Source: a virus | DNA length: 32,709 nucleotides | Virus record (IMG/VR): IMGVR_UViG_3300044614_001036 | Coordinates: 1 to 32,709 of that record | Strand: one strand, 5' to 3' | Shown here: piece after piece, positions 20,857 through 29,655 of the stretch | Position numbering within the stretch: position 1 is the first letter of the stretch | Layout: each line of letters opens with the position of its first letter | Notes under the pieces: model-generated | What the model was told of the DNA's origin: nothing | What the model saw: the letters and a program-made list of their open reading frames with translations, nothing else | The model's database searches: none | Translations under genes and position numbers: made by a program

Positions 20857-21156
20857 TCACGAGTGCGGGTGGGATTCGCCGCGCCCTTCCATCCGCGCGA
20901 CGCTGAGAGCGACCGTCTGCGTGTTGACCGCAATGCGCTCGACGCTCGCCTCGATCTTGTCGATTTTTGCGCTCAGGCCTTCGCCGTTCTCCGAGCCAGT
21001 GAACGTCTCGACCTTCTGCAGCCGCTGCCCGTGCTCAACGCTGCGACTCAGCGCCCACGAGGCGAGGGCTATGGCAATCCCGGCCAAGAGCTGCACGGCC
21101 CAATCGCGCGAGGCAGGCGCAGCGGATGTCGCCACGAATACGGTGTCAGGGATCAT
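20857..21156 (-). CDS. Membrane-anchored coiled-coil protein, holin-associated candidate
   Basis: A 99-aa protein with one membrane helix (about 19-38, WAVQLLAGIAIALASWALSR) and a following helix with heptad-like spacing (LSAKIDKIEASVERIAVNTQ, TVALSVARME). The ATG at 21156 overlaps the tail-hub stop (TGATG). Such one-span plus coiled-coil proteins often precede holin and endolysin in siphoviruses and may be an accessory holin or antiholin. Which of the two small membrane proteins is the holin cannot be decided from sequence alone. Confidence 0.6.
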   Translation of the reverse strand: MIPDTVFVATSAAPASRDWAVQLLAGIAIALASWALSRSVEHGQRLQKVETFTGSENGEGLSAKIDKIEASVERIAVNTQTVALSVARMEGRGESHPHS

Positions 21157-23672
21157 CAGATGATGCCGAAGAATTCGTTGTAAGGGATCGCGCGCGAATC
21201 GACCGTCGCGCCGCCAGAGTCTAGCATCTCAAGCACCCCCCTCGCGCGGTCGGACGACTTCCCAGACGGCGGCGAGACCCCGTCGGTGTAGGCTTCCGCT
21301 GACAAAATCGTGACCGGCGACGATGCGCTAGTGAACACGTTTGCCGACACGAACGTCGAGTTATCAACAGAAAGCCGGTACGAGCCGCCGGACGGCAGGT
21401 TGATGCCGCCGAACACCACGCGCAGGTCACCCGCCGTGCTTGATGTGCCAGTGTTGGTCACACTGATTGATTGAATGCGAGGCGTGTCGTCGCCCGTTCC
21501 GGGCGCGTAGTAGGTCGGGATCGCAAACGTCATTTCCGTCAGCGCAGTCACGCCTTGAGGCAGAACTCCGAGTACGACGCTGTATCCGTCACGGGAAACG
21601 CGAGTCAGTGTCGCCCAGAACCAATTATTTGGAACGTCGTAATTCACGCTCAACGTACTTGACGTTGGCGCGCCACCGCCTGCTGGCGTGCGAATGGCTC
21701 GCGCTGACAGTTCAGACACCGACCCGAACGCCCCGTTATCGGCTAGCGCCGGACGCCAGCGCACTTCGTAATCGGCACCTGATTGTGCTGGCGCAACAAG
21801 TTCAATCCGCCCAGGCGTTGCTTGCCGTTGCGGCTCGACATCGACCGCGTCGGCATCCCATGACATCCCCGAGGCCGTGACGCGCACGCCAAACCGCGCA
21901 GGCTGCGCCCCGATGGCAGGCCGCGTCACGACGTAATCGCGGAACGCCACAGCAGCAGCACCACCGATAGCCCCATAATATCCGTCAGTCGTGCTGACCG
22001 TGACGGTGTCGGTGCTCACACTCGCAGGCGACTCAACGCGAGCCGCCCCGCCCATCGTGCAGGTCATGCCGCCGAGACTAATAATCGTAATTGTGCCATC
22101 GGCGTCGGCAATCGGATTGCTCGCGCTCACCCGAATGGTGTACGTGGTGCTGCCGATGGATATGACTCGCGCGCGTGTCAGAATCGCGACCGTGTCCCGG
22201 CCTTGTTCCTCGATGACCACCGCATCGTCATCCGACAGCCCAGCCACCTCGCCGCGAAACTCGGCGCTGCGCTGCCCCGCCCCGAATGCTGGCCGCTCGA
22301 AGTCCCACGTCTGCGGTGCGCTGCCAGATGTCCCCGCCGTGAGGCCAGCCAGCCGGGTCGCCGTAGACGACAGCAGTTGCACGGTGCCGCCCGCTGGCAC
22401 CGTGTCCACCTGCACTCGCGTGCGCGTCCCGTCGCCCTGCGTGAGCACGCGCGCCACGAGCGCGGGCGGCAGCGGGTCGCCTGCCCCGCCCAGCGTCAGC
22501 CACGACGACGTGCGCGACGCGGGTGCGCCGCGCAGCCGCAGCGTCATGGATCCGCCGCCGCTGCTCAGTGCCAGCTCCGTGCCGACCACGGCCAGCCGCT
22601 GCGTCGCGTCGTGCGTGACGCCGTTCGCCGCGACATCGACGATATCACCGACTTCGACCGCCCAAAACGCGTGGCGGTGCGTCAGCGTGTGCGAGTACGG
22701 CGGCACCTTGAGGTCGCTCAAGATCGCGTCAGCCATCACCTGCGCTTCGGCAAGCGTATCGATCTGCGATGAAGATTCTTCATCAATGATCAACCGGCGC
22801 GTACCGTAGGCCGTGACGCTCGCGGAGTCAGATGCCGACGCAATCAGCAGCGTGCCGGTTGGCGACGTGCGATAGCCGACCTGCACGTCGTTCCGCACTG
22901 AAGCAAGGTCAAGCGCCGCCTCACGCACTGCCGCAACTTCAGACGCGGCCAGCGTCCAGTCAGCGGACGCGAGGGAGCGGTTGGGCGCGTAGAATCGGAG
23001 CTCTGGCGTGTTGCCGTTCCATCGGTATCGGATCAGCCAGCCAATCTGATCGGCAATCTGCGAGATTAGTTGCCAAATTGAATCCCCGCGCGGGACTTTG
23101 ATCGCGGCTGGCGACCAGCCAGGCGATGAAGGCGTGACCACTGTCGGGGGGCTAGACATTCCCAACGACAGCAGTGACGCGATCATGCTCTCCGCCGATG
23201 CACTGAGCACCGTGGTCGTCCCAGTGAACGACGCGTCGAGGATCGGCAGCATCTTATTGCGGCAAGACAGCGTGATGCGCTGCCCGTCGCCCTGCGACAC
23301 GGTGTCGATAGTGCCATCAAAGACCGTCTTCCAATCTCCGCCTGACGGCGTGCTGCCGATTGCCAGCGTCGCCACGTCGATGACGATCCGACGCCCCACG
23401 TCGAGCAGCCTCCCTGCACTGCTGATCGTGCCGGTGACCATCAGCGGCGCAATACTGCCTGTGCTGCGGCCTGCGCGCACAACGACTGTCGCCGTGTCCG
23501 CAGGCGTGTCAACCGCGCTGACGATGGTGGCATTGAGTTGGTAGTCGGCGCTGTTGACTGTCCGCAGATCAACCAGCGTGCCGACATGGTTTGCGACCTG
23601 CACGCGCAGGAAATGCGCGACGCGCTGCCCCGCGAGGGTTGTGCGTTCGCCACCGCTGAGTGTGCGCGCCAT
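21156..23672 (-). CDS. Tail hub / tail tip protein, 838 aa
   Basis: A large beta-rich protein. Residues 1-400 look like the hub part of siphoviral tail-tip proteins (gp27/Tal-like): DVGRRIVIDVATLAI, KTVFDGTIDTVSQGDGQRI, DSIWQLISQIADQIGWLIRY, PELRFYAPNRS and LIIDEESSSQIDTLAEAQVM. Residues about 400-840 are a series of beta domains (VEVGDIVDVAANG, EIQ-like and FN3-like segments such as YEVRWRPALADNGAF). The order tape measure, 105-aa distal protein and large hub is standard. It starts at the ATG at 23672 with a TGATG overlap and is followed by the lysis genes. Its C-terminal domains may carry attachment or receptor-binding functions. Confidence 0.8.
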   Translation of the reverse strand: MARTLSGGERTTLAGQRVAHFLRVQVANHVGTLVDLRTVNSADYQLNATIVSAVDTPADTATVVVRAGRSTGSIAPLMVTGTISSAGRLLDVGRRIVIDVATLAIGSTPSGGDWKTVFDGTIDTVSQGDGQRITLSCRNKMLPILDASFTGTTTVLSASAESMIASLLSLGMSSPPTVVTPSSPGWSPAAIKVPRGDSIWQLISQIADQIGWLIRYRWNGNTPELRFYAPNRSLASADWTLAASEVAAVREAALDLASVRNDVQVGYRTSPTGTLLIASASDSASVTAYGTRRLIIDEESSSQIDTLAEAQVMADAILSDLKVPPYSHTLTHRHAFWAVEVGDIVDVAANGVTHDATQRLAVVGTELALSSGGGSMTLRLRGAPASRTSSWLTLGGAGDPLPPALVARVLTQGDGTRTRVQVDTVPAGGTVQLLSSTATRLAGLTAGTSGSAPQTWDFERPAFGAGQRSAEFRGEVAGLSDDDAVVIEEQGRDTVAILTRARVISIGSTTYTIRVSASNPIADADGTITIISLGGMTCTMGGAARVESPASVSTDTVTVSTTDGYYGAIGGAAAVAFRDYVVTRPAIGAQPARFGVRVTASGMSWDADAVDVEPQRQATPGRIELVAPAQSGADYEVRWRPALADNGAFGSVSELSARAIRTPAGGGAPTSSTLSVNYDVPNNWFWATLTRVSRDGYSVVLGVLPQGVTALTEMTFAIPTYYAPGTGDDTPRIQSISVTNTGTSSTAGDLRVVFGGINLPSGGSYRLSVDNSTFVSANVFTSASSPVTILSAEAYTDGVSPPSGKSSDRARGVLEMLDSGGATVDSRAIPYNEFFGII

Positions 23673-23989
23673 CAGACTTCTCGGATGTCGAGCGCCGCTG
23701 TCCAGAGCGCGCCAATGCCAAGCTCTGGCTCGACGCGCACCATTGCGCTGATCGTAATGCTGCGAATGGTATCTACGACCGTGACAACCGCATCCAGCGC
23801 GGTGTTCGACTTGAGTGTGGCGAGTTGTGCGTTCGTCAGGAACGACGTGCTGCCAGACCAGCGCCGCTTCTCAACGCGGACCTGTGAATACAGTCCGCCG
23901 TCAAACGCGCGGTCCTGCTCGCCGATCCGCTCAATCGTTTCGCGGAAAGGCGCTTGCATCGCATAAGAGACACCCGCGACAGTGATCAT
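23672..23989 (-). CDS. Distal tail-type protein, 105 aa
   Basis: A small protein with alternating strands: MITVAGVSYAMQAPFRETIE, GLYSQVRVEKRRWSGSTSFL, SITISAMVRVEPELGIGALW and a final DIREV. Position between tape measure and tail hub corresponds to the distal tail protein or small minor tail proteins of siphoviruses, though it is shorter than typical Dit proteins. Coupled at both ends: ATGA with the tape-measure stop and TGATG into the hub gene. Confidence 0.65.
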   Translation of the reverse strand: MITVAGVSYAMQAPFRETIERIGEQDRAFDGGLYSQVRVEKRRWSGSTSFLTNAQLATLKSNTALDAVVTVVDTIRSITISAMVRVEPELGIGALWTAALDIREV

Positions 23990-26493
23990 CCTTGGCTCGT
24001 GGGCAAAGTGCCAGCAGGCAGGCCCTGCGCCCGCGCGAGCCGTTCAAACTCGCGCAGCATTGCTTCCGCCTGCTCTCGAGGCGTGCCTTCCGGCAGCGTC
24101 ACGACAATCGTGTTCCCCGTCACATTGGTATTGCTAGGCCGACCGGCCTCAAAGCGGTATGCGCCCGCATTGAAGCCACTGGGCGCGTTGTACGTGCCTG
24201 CGCGTGCGACCTCCGCTTGCGGCGTGATCGACTGCCCCGGCATGAACGTGCCATAGCCCTGATTCTTGTCGGGCTTGAACAAGTTGAGGATCTGCGACCC
24301 AGCAAAAATGCCCAGCCCTGCGAGACCTAAGCCAATGCCGCCAAACGAGGCGACGCCGCCGGTCGTTGCCGCTGTCGAAGCCGCGCCAGCCTGTGCCGCT
24401 CCTGCCGCCGCACCCTTCTTCCCGAAGAGCCCGCCAAGGCCACTCATGAGCCCGCGCAACCCACCACCTTCTCGGCCGCCCATTATGCTGACGACGAGGT
24501 CGTTGGCGATAGACTCACTGATCGCGCTGATAATCGTCCGCTTCAGGTTTTCGCCGAACGCGGCAAAGCTTTTTGCGCCATCAAGAAACCCGTTCGTGAT
24601 GCCGTCCGCAATGCTGCGCTGCAGCCCGTTCGCGAGAGCTTGTGCCGTGGCTTCGGCGCGCGTCTCCGCTTTCGCCAGCGCAGTCAGTGAATCCGCCTGC
24701 GACTGCAGCCGCTTCACCTCGTCCATGTCGGGGAGGTCTACGCTGATGCCAGGCATTTCTCCGGGGCGCTTGCCACGCTTGGTCGCGTCATCATGAATGT
24801 TGTTAAGGAGCTCGCGATAGTCCTTCAACATGTCGAGACGTTCCTGCTGGTCCGCGATGTCCTCGCGCGCGGCCGCCTTGGCCGCTGCCTGCGCCTCTGC
24901 GGCTTGCCGACGAGTCTCAGATGCCGTGGCTGGCTTCGGCGCGTCCTTGCCAGCAAAAGCAGGGTTGATGCCGCCGCCAGCCGCGAAGAAGTCGAAGCCA
25001 GCCTGACGGGTGCCACGCCAACCTGCGGAAAACTTGGCAAGGTCTTCCTGTTCTTCCTTTAGGCGGCGTAGTTCGATTGTGGAGCCGCGCACGTTGTTCA
25101 GGTAGTCTTGCCGAGCCTTAGCAAGTGCGATGGTATTCTCCGTCTGACGCGCAGAGATCTGTGCCAGCGCCGTCGAGGCTTCGTTGATCTGCTCTGCCGC
25201 CTGAGTTGCCGTCTTCGGCATCGCCTTTCTGCGCGACCGCTCTTGGATCAACGCTTCAGGGTCCGTCAAGCCTAGCACAACGTCCCCTGCCTGCATCAAA
25301 AACTTCACCAGCCACCGTGACGCGCCGATCTGCTTGTCAAGCGCCGCGACCGCCGCCCCTGCGGAGTTGGTGAAGATCGTCCACCCCTGCGACACCGTCT
25401 TCGGCAGCTTCTCCATCTCCAACGCCAGCGTCTGCGTCTGCGACAGCAGCGCAGCGAACACTTTCTTTGACGTGAGTTCGCCCTCTGCGCCAAGCTTCCG
25501 GAGCGCGTCCGTGCTGACGCCGAGGCCATCCGCAATCGCCTTCGTGAGGCGTGGCGCGTTTTCGGTCAGCGCACGGAGCTCGTCACCTTGGAGCCGCCCA
25601 GACGCGAGCGCCTGTGATAGCTGAGTGCTCGCGGATGCGGCTTCCGATGCCGTCGCGCCGCTGATCGCGAGCGCCGCCGAGACAGCCTTCGTCGCTACCG
25701 CCATCGTTTGTTGGCTTGCGCCAAGTTGCTTCGACACCGAAGCCAGCCGCGAGTACAACTCAATGTTCGCCGCAAACGACGTGCCGGTCGCGTTTGCGGC
25801 GTTCAGCAAGTCCTTCTGCACCGCCGCCGACTGCGCCGCGCTCGTCGTGTACAGCGCGAGGCGCTGCCCCGCGCGGTTGTAAACTTCGGCTGATTCGCCA
25901 ATAAACCTCGCAGCGGTGCGAAGCGTTTGGTACACTCCCACCAGCGCAATGCCCTTGCTGATCAACCTGTCGAACCCACTCGTGTCGCCTGCGGCACTCT
26001 GCGCGGCTTTGAGCGCCTTCGCCGCGTCACGCGCCTCCTTGGCGACCGTGCGCGCGGCGGCGGCGGCGGCATCCGCTTGCGCCTTTTCGGCCCTTTCCGC
26101 CTCACGAGCCGCTTGCGTGAGTTTCCGCTTCTCCGCCGCTGCCGCTGCTGCGGCCACCCGCCCTGCCCGCAGCGTCGCTTCCAGATCACGCGCCGCCTTA
26201 GCCGCTGCGGCCTCGCCTTGCGCGGTCGCGAGCAGCGCCTGCAGCAGCCCTCGCTGATCTGCTGCAGCCGTTGTCGTGGCCGACGCCATCGCTTGCAGCG
26301 ACGAATCGTTGGCCCGCACCGCTGCCGCCATGCCGCGCTGGGCAGTTGCGCTTTCCTGTGCCGTCGCCAGCAGCGCCGCCAGCGTTTTCTCCGTCGAGAT
26401 CCCGCTCGCCGTCAGCGTCGTCAGCGCCGATGACGCGGCACCGGCTTGGCTGCCGTCGATGACAATCTTGAGCCGTGCGATCTCGTCAGACAT
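23986..26493 (-). CDS. Tail tape measure protein, 835 aa
   Basis: The central region (about 180-400) matches the phage tape-measure N-terminal domain: VYQTLRTAARFIGESAEVYN, LGASQQTMAVATKAVSAALA, TQLSQALASGRLQGDELRAL and KLGAEGELTSKKVFAALL. The first 180 residues are Ala-rich coiled coil, and a second helical part lies around 560-690. The end has a Gly-rich hydrophobic stretch (FGGIGLGLAGLGIFAGSQIL). The length of this protein sets tail length; at about 0.15 nm per residue the tail would be roughly 125 nm. I chose the ATG at 26493 (MSDEIARLKIVIDG), which overlaps the chaperone stop by 8 nt. It is a reliable siphovirus marker. Confidence 0.9.
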   Translation of the reverse strand: MSDEIARLKIVIDGSQAGAASSALTTLTASGISTEKTLAALLATAQESATAQRGMAAAVRANDSSLQAMASATTTAAADQRGLLQALLATAQGEAAAAKAARDLEATLRAGRVAAAAAAAEKRKLTQAAREAERAEKAQADAAAAAARTVAKEARDAAKALKAAQSAAGDTSGFDRLISKGIALVGVYQTLRTAARFIGESAEVYNRAGQRLALYTTSAAQSAAVQKDLLNAANATGTSFAANIELYSRLASVSKQLGASQQTMAVATKAVSAALAISGATASEAASASTQLSQALASGRLQGDELRALTENAPRLTKAIADGLGVSTDALRKLGAEGELTSKKVFAALLSQTQTLALEMEKLPKTVSQGWTIFTNSAGAAVAALDKQIGASRWLVKFLMQAGDVVLGLTDPEALIQERSRRKAMPKTATQAAEQINEASTALAQISARQTENTIALAKARQDYLNNVRGSTIELRRLKEEQEDLAKFSAGWRGTRQAGFDFFAAGGGINPAFAGKDAPKPATASETRRQAAEAQAAAKAAAREDIADQQERLDMLKDYRELLNNIHDDATKRGKRPGEMPGISVDLPDMDEVKRLQSQADSLTALAKAETRAEATAQALANGLQRSIADGITNGFLDGAKSFAAFGENLKRTIISAISESIANDLVVSIMGGREGGGLRGLMSGLGGLFGKKGAAAGAAQAGAASTAATTGGVASFGGIGLGLAGLGIFAGSQILNLFKPDKNQGYGTFMPGQSITPQAEVARAGTYNAPSGFNAGAYRFEAGRPSNTNVTGNTIVVTLPEGTPREQAEAMLREFERLARAQGLPAGTLPTSQG

Positions 26494-26800
26494 TCGCCAT
26501 CGTCTCCGCAACCGTTGAGAGGTACGCCGCGTCCTGCTCGAGCACCCAGCGCACCTCGCGTGGCGACAGCGGCTGCTGTAGCATCACGGTATAGCTCTGC
26601 ACATCCGACAGCGTGATCGGCTTCGGCCCACTCATCCCGCCGCCCCGCGTGGCGGACAACATCTCAAACGCTTCGACCGCCAGCACGGCGCACGCTGGAA
26701 TCGGACCAGGCGTCACGTCGCGCAGTGCGGCTGCGCCGCCGACCGGATCACGTTTCGCGTAGCTGCGAACGTGCTCACCGGCCGTGCGGCCATCCTTCAT
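26486..26800 (-). CDS. Tail assembly chaperone, downstream (GT-type) part, 104 aa
   Basis: The recognisable part is the C-terminal half: ITLSDVQSYTVMLQQPLSPR and EVRWVLEQDAAYLSTVAE, the typical sequence of the second tail chaperone (lsw.e...Y......plsp.E...l...D..y). It lies directly after the first chaperone gene and before the tape measure, as lambda T follows G. The ATG at 26800 forms an ATGA overlap with the upstream stop. In addition the frame is open upstream without stops as far as the slippery site at 26866-26860, so most product is probably made as a frameshift fusion and the ATG may be secondary. Confidence 0.8.
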   Translation of the reverse strand: MKDGRTAGEHVRSYAKRDPVGGAAALRDVTPGPIPACAVLAVEAFEMLSATRGGGMSGPKPITLSDVQSYTVMLQQPLSPREVRWVLEQDAAYLSTVAETMANV

Positions 26801-27276
26801 GCGCTGGCTGGCTCGGACACCGGCTGCGACTCTGGCGCGGAGAGCCGCAGCGACGGTGCCAAAAAACGGTCACCCTCATTCGCGGCCTTGAGCACCAGCG
26901 TCAGCACAAACGGCGCGCGGGTAAAGAGCGCCAGCACCGCGTCCGGCGTGCAGGGATCCGCCACGGACCAGCCGACCACCAGCGCAGCGGCGTACTCGCG
27001 CAGAGCCGCATCACGCGGCAGCGCAAGTTCCACCAGCCGCTCTGGCTCAACATCCTCGCGCTGCGAGCCGTCTGGCTGCATCGCGTCGCGCTCGAGCACC
27101 GTCTGCGCGGCGAACATGCGCAGACGTGCCGGTGCGACGGCCGGATGATCCGGCCAGCGCAGCGTGAGCGTGACGACCGACCCGTCTTCATGCGTAAGCC
27201 GCATCCCCCGCTCTTCATCCGAAAGCGGGAGGTCTGACGTGACGTTTGTGCCCAATGCAAACGGGACCGAGATCAT
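26797..27276 (-). CDS. Tail assembly chaperone, upstream (G-type) protein, 159 aa
   Basis: A mixed alpha/beta protein that lies between the tail tube gene and the tape measure, the standard site of the first tail assembly chaperone. Segments such as TLTLRWPDHPAVAPARLRMF, ALREYAAALVVGWS and AVLALFTRAPFVLTLVLKAA fit a chaperone that binds the tape measure. In frame near its end is T TTT TTG (26866-26860), a -1 slippery heptamer, from which reading leads into the next gene. The last 20 codons after the slip site are used only in the unshifted product. The ATG overlaps the tail tube stop as ATGA. Confidence 0.8.
   Translation of the reverse strand: MISVPFALGTNVTSDLPLSDEERGMRLTHEDGSVVTLTLRWPDHPAVAPARLRMFAAQTVLERDAMQPDGSQREDVEPERLVELALPRDAALREYAAALVVGWSVADPCTPDAVLALFTRAPFVLTLVLKAANEGDRFLAPSLRLSAPESQPVSEPASA
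26860..26866 (-). other. Programmed -1 ribosomal frameshift site (T TTT TTG)
   Basis: Read on the minus strand in the frame of the upstream chaperone, codons CGT TTT TTG contain the heptamer T TTT TTG in correct phase. A one-base slip back gives 20 sense codons (no stop) that enter the downstream chaperone in frame at its ATG. The fusion would be about 263 aa. A short hairpin, GCGG-CTCT-CCGC, lies about 12 nt downstream and could stimulate the slip. Lambda G/GT is the known precedent. Confidence 0.8.
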
Positions 27277-28457
27277 GCCGCACTCGTGCAGAGCGTGATC
27301 ATCGCGGCGTCGCGATCAGAGCCAGACGCCACGCCGATGAGCAGGTCGATCTCTTCCAACTGCGGACCCGAGGTGCCGATGCGTTCAGGCGGGGTGGCGC
27401 TGCCCAGCGTAAACGCCGGGATGTTCAGCGCGATGAACCCGTTGGTGCCAGGCTCGCGATACATCACCTGCATGGAGAACGGGCCCGACTCGTTCTGGAA
27501 CGCGGTGACGTTCGCCTGCGCGGTCTTCATGAACGTCAGCTTCGCCGCCACCTGTTGCACGCCATCGAACACGTTCGGCGCAGTCGTTGCACCGATCACA
27601 AACGGAGCCGCCGTCTGCAAGTCAAGCGACAGCGACATGTTCTGCAGAGTGAGCACCTGCGCGTTGTTGTAGCACACGATGGCATCGACCGACGCCATCG
27701 GCGCGGTTGTGGACTCCGTCGCGCTGGTGAAGTAGCGGCCGGTCCCTAGTACGCGGTCAAGACCCATGAACCCGAAGTCCACTGAGACAGTGCCTTCCGG
27801 CGGCTGGTTGAACGCCAACGACGACACGCGGCAGCCGGTAAACCGCTCCGAGTTTGTTGCGCCAGACTCCCAGTGCTCGATGCTGAAGCCGCGCAGCACA
27901 GGCGTGCTGCCAGCCACCAACTTCTTGGGGCGCGTGGCAACGACACCGGCCACCGAGGTCTGGTCGGCCCATGCTGTCCGGTTGCCGATTGTCGCGGTGG
28001 TCGTGCCGACCGCCACAAGGATCACGGGGACTCCAGCGTTTACCCCACCTGTCACCGTGACGACATCGCCGACCTTGTAGCCTTCACCGACGAAGCTGCC
28101 GGTGGCGCGCGTCCAGATGCCGGTTGACTGCACATAGCTTGATGTCAACGACGCAGACACAAGCGGTGCGCTGTACGTTGCGCGGAAGGCCGCTTCCAGC
28201 AGCGGATCGTAGCTGGTCAGCGACAGGTCGCCCGAAAGCGATCCCGCAACTGACTTCGGCCCGTGACGCGGGCGCACCATCTGCAAGTCGCTGCGGATTT
28301 CGTTGGGCGTGATCGGAGACTTCGTGAGCACCATGCCGCCGCCCGCATTCGTGCGGAACCGACGCGCGGTGGCATCATTCGTCGCGAGCGTGCCGTAGGT
28401 CGTCTCAACACGGTACGACGTGATCACATCGGGCTGAATCTGATAGCTAACGCCCAT
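27273..28457 (-). CDS. Major tail (tube) protein, 394 aa
   Basis: The start VSYQIQPDVITSYRVETTYG and RRFRTNAGGGMVLTKSPITP, then EIRSDLQMVRPRHGPKSVAG, are typical of a phage tail tube protein family, with SLSGDLSLTSYDPLLEAAFR following. An inserted beta domain (about 108-160, VGDVVTVTGGVNAGVPVILV, TTTATIGNRTAWAD) resembles an Ig-like or common add-on module. The final part (TAQANVTAFQNESGPFSMQV) again fits tube proteins. Position before the chaperones is standard. A strong Shine-Dalgarno (AGGAG) lies 8 nt upstream of the ATG at 28457, as expected for an abundant protein. Confidence 0.85.
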   Translation of the reverse strand: MGVSYQIQPDVITSYRVETTYGTLATNDATARRFRTNAGGGMVLTKSPITPNEIRSDLQMVRPRHGPKSVAGSLSGDLSLTSYDPLLEAAFRATYSAPLVSASLTSSYVQSTGIWTRATGSFVGEGYKVGDVVTVTGGVNAGVPVILVAVGTTTATIGNRTAWADQTSVAGVVATRPKKLVAGSTPVLRGFSIEHWESGATNSERFTGCRVSSLAFNQPPEGTVSVDFGFMGLDRVLGTGRYFTSATESTTAPMASVDAIVCYNNAQVLTLQNMSLSLDLQTAAPFVIGATTAPNVFDGVQQVAAKLTFMKTAQANVTAFQNESGPFSMQVMYREPGTNGFIALNIPAFTLGSATPPERIGTSGPQLEEIDLLIGVASGSDRDAAMITLCTSAA

Positions 28458-28460
28458 CGG

Positions 28461-28883
28461 TCAGGCTCCTGAAAAGGTATGAGTGCGGTACACGACCGCG
28501 ATGGCCTGCGTGATCGTGCGGTCGTCTTGGTACAGCGCCTGCACCGACGCGGAGTCGATGGCAAGCCAGAGGCCGTCCGTCGTGCCCTTTGCGCCTGGCG
28601 CAAATGCCGCGCGCACGAGTTGTGCGGCATCATCGATGAGCCGCGTGCCAGCGCCGGTCGGCGCGAAGAGATCAATCCGATACGTGCCAAAGCCAAGCGT
28701 CGTGCCGCCACCCGAACTCTGGTTTGCGCCGGGGGTCAGCAATTCGCGCGCCCAGAGCACCAGTGGGTCCGGCGCGTTATAGCGCAGCGACTGATATTGG
28801 CGATGTTGCTTGAGGATCTCAGCGGCATCGCACGCCTCATCGAACAGGCGACGCAGCACGCGGCGGGTAGTCGTGATGCTCAC
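28461..28883 (-). CDS. Tail terminator-like protein (DUF4128 type), 140 aa
   Basis: The protein starts at GTG 28883 within a GTGA overlap, giving SITTTRRVLRRLFDEACDAA. The central part RYNAPDPLVLWARELLTPGA, then TYRIDLFAPTGAGTRLIDDA and the C-terminal TQAIAVVYRTHTFSG, fit the alpha/beta pattern of small tail terminator proteins that cap the tail tube and join it to the head. It precedes the tail tube gene by 3 nt, the normal site for this gene. I start it inside the longer open frame because the upstream codons overlap another gene. Confidence 0.7.
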   Translation of the reverse strand: MSITTTRRVLRRLFDEACDAAEILKQHRQYQSLRYNAPDPLVLWARELLTPGANQSSGGGTTLGFGTYRIDLFAPTGAGTRLIDDAAQLVRAAFAPGAKGTTDGLWLAIDSASVQALYQDDRTITQAIAVVYRTHTFSGA

Positions 28884-29296
28884 TTGACGCTCGCGACGAA
28901 GTGCTGCACGATGCGCGGCCACGCGGCACGCGTGAGGGCCACCCATCCTTGGTTCTGCTTGCTGTGGCCGTCTTCTAGCCTTGCGATGTAGATCGCGCCG
29001 CCGATGATCGACTTGATGTCGCCGAGGCGCATGGATGCGAGGCTCGCGCGCGCCGCAAGGCCGATCTCAGGGCCGTGGTTCTTTTCCAAACGGCCAGTCG
29101 CAGGCGCGTCGCCGTCTTCCACACGCCACGAGTTTTGCGCATTGCCAATGTCCACGGGCGTGCCTTTTCCGCTGCCGACGATGTCGCTGCCAACCGACAC
29201 GCTGTTGTAGACCTCGTTCGCGGCCATGCGGAGCACATCCGTCTGACGCGCCTCAACCAATGACGAGAACTTCTTCAGGTCGCCACCGAAGCTCAT
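28880..29296 (-). CDS. HK97 gp10-like head-tail/tail completion protein, 138 aa
   Basis: After a helical start (MSFGGDLKKFSSLVEARQTD), the sequence shows VGSDIVGSGKGTPVDIGNAQ, NSWRVEDGD, GGAIYIARLEDGHSKQNQGW and a terminal helix (VALTRAAWPRIVQHFVASV). NP-x-Y-I-LE-GHS-x-Q-PxGW is the hallmark of gp10-like neck/tail completion proteins, here as IYIARLEDGHSKQNQGW. The ATG at 29296 overlaps the previous stop as ATGA; the open frame upstream is not used. Position between stopper and terminator agrees. Confidence 0.78.
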   Translation of the reverse strand: MSFGGDLKKFSSLVEARQTDVLRMAANEVYNSVSVGSDIVGSGKGTPVDIGNAQNSWRVEDGDAPATGRLEKNHGPEIGLAARASLASMRLGDIKSIIGGAIYIARLEDGHSKQNQGWVALTRAAWPRIVQHFVASVK

Positions 29297-29655
29297 GCGA
29301 CCGCCCGCGCGTCGTACACGAGCGGCACGCCACGCTGCGTCAGCGGCGTGATCGCGTTGAGCGTCCACGTCTGGCCCAGCGTCGTGATCTGCATCCCGAG
29401 CGTCGGCACAAAGGCCGCGCCCGTGCTGTCGATGGCGGCGAGGTACACGATAGCGCGGCGCTTCGACAGCCCTTGCGCAGACGAAATATCGTCCGGCGGA
29501 TCAGCCGTCAGCACCACGCCCGCGACACGCACTTCCGCGTTGGGCAACTGCGATACTTCGCCCGAGTCCGAATCTAGCCACTGCGCGCCGGGGCGCACCG
29601 CGACGATGGCGGAATCGTTGCGCTTCAGCATCGCGTTGATCGACCGGACGTTCAC
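29293..29655 (-). CDS. Head-tail stopper-like protein, 120 aa
   Basis: A small beta-barrel-like protein: SAIVAVRPGAQWLDSDSGEV, NAEVRVAGVVLTADPPDD, GAAFVPTLGMQITTLGQTWT and LNAITPLTQRGVPLVYDARA. The segment on a strand that ends at a conserved WxxxxxxP-like turn is reminiscent of head-closure (stopper) proteins, which seal the portal channel after packaging. The gene order adaptor, stopper, gp10-like, terminator is the standard neck order. Start within an ATGA overlap. The assignment rests mainly on order. Confidence 0.65.
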   Translation of the reverse strand: MNVRSINAMLKRNDSAIVAVRPGAQWLDSDSGEVSQLPNAEVRVAGVVLTADPPDDISSAQGLSKRRAIVYLAAIDSTGAAFVPTLGMQITTLGQTWTLNAITPLTQRGVPLVYDARAVA

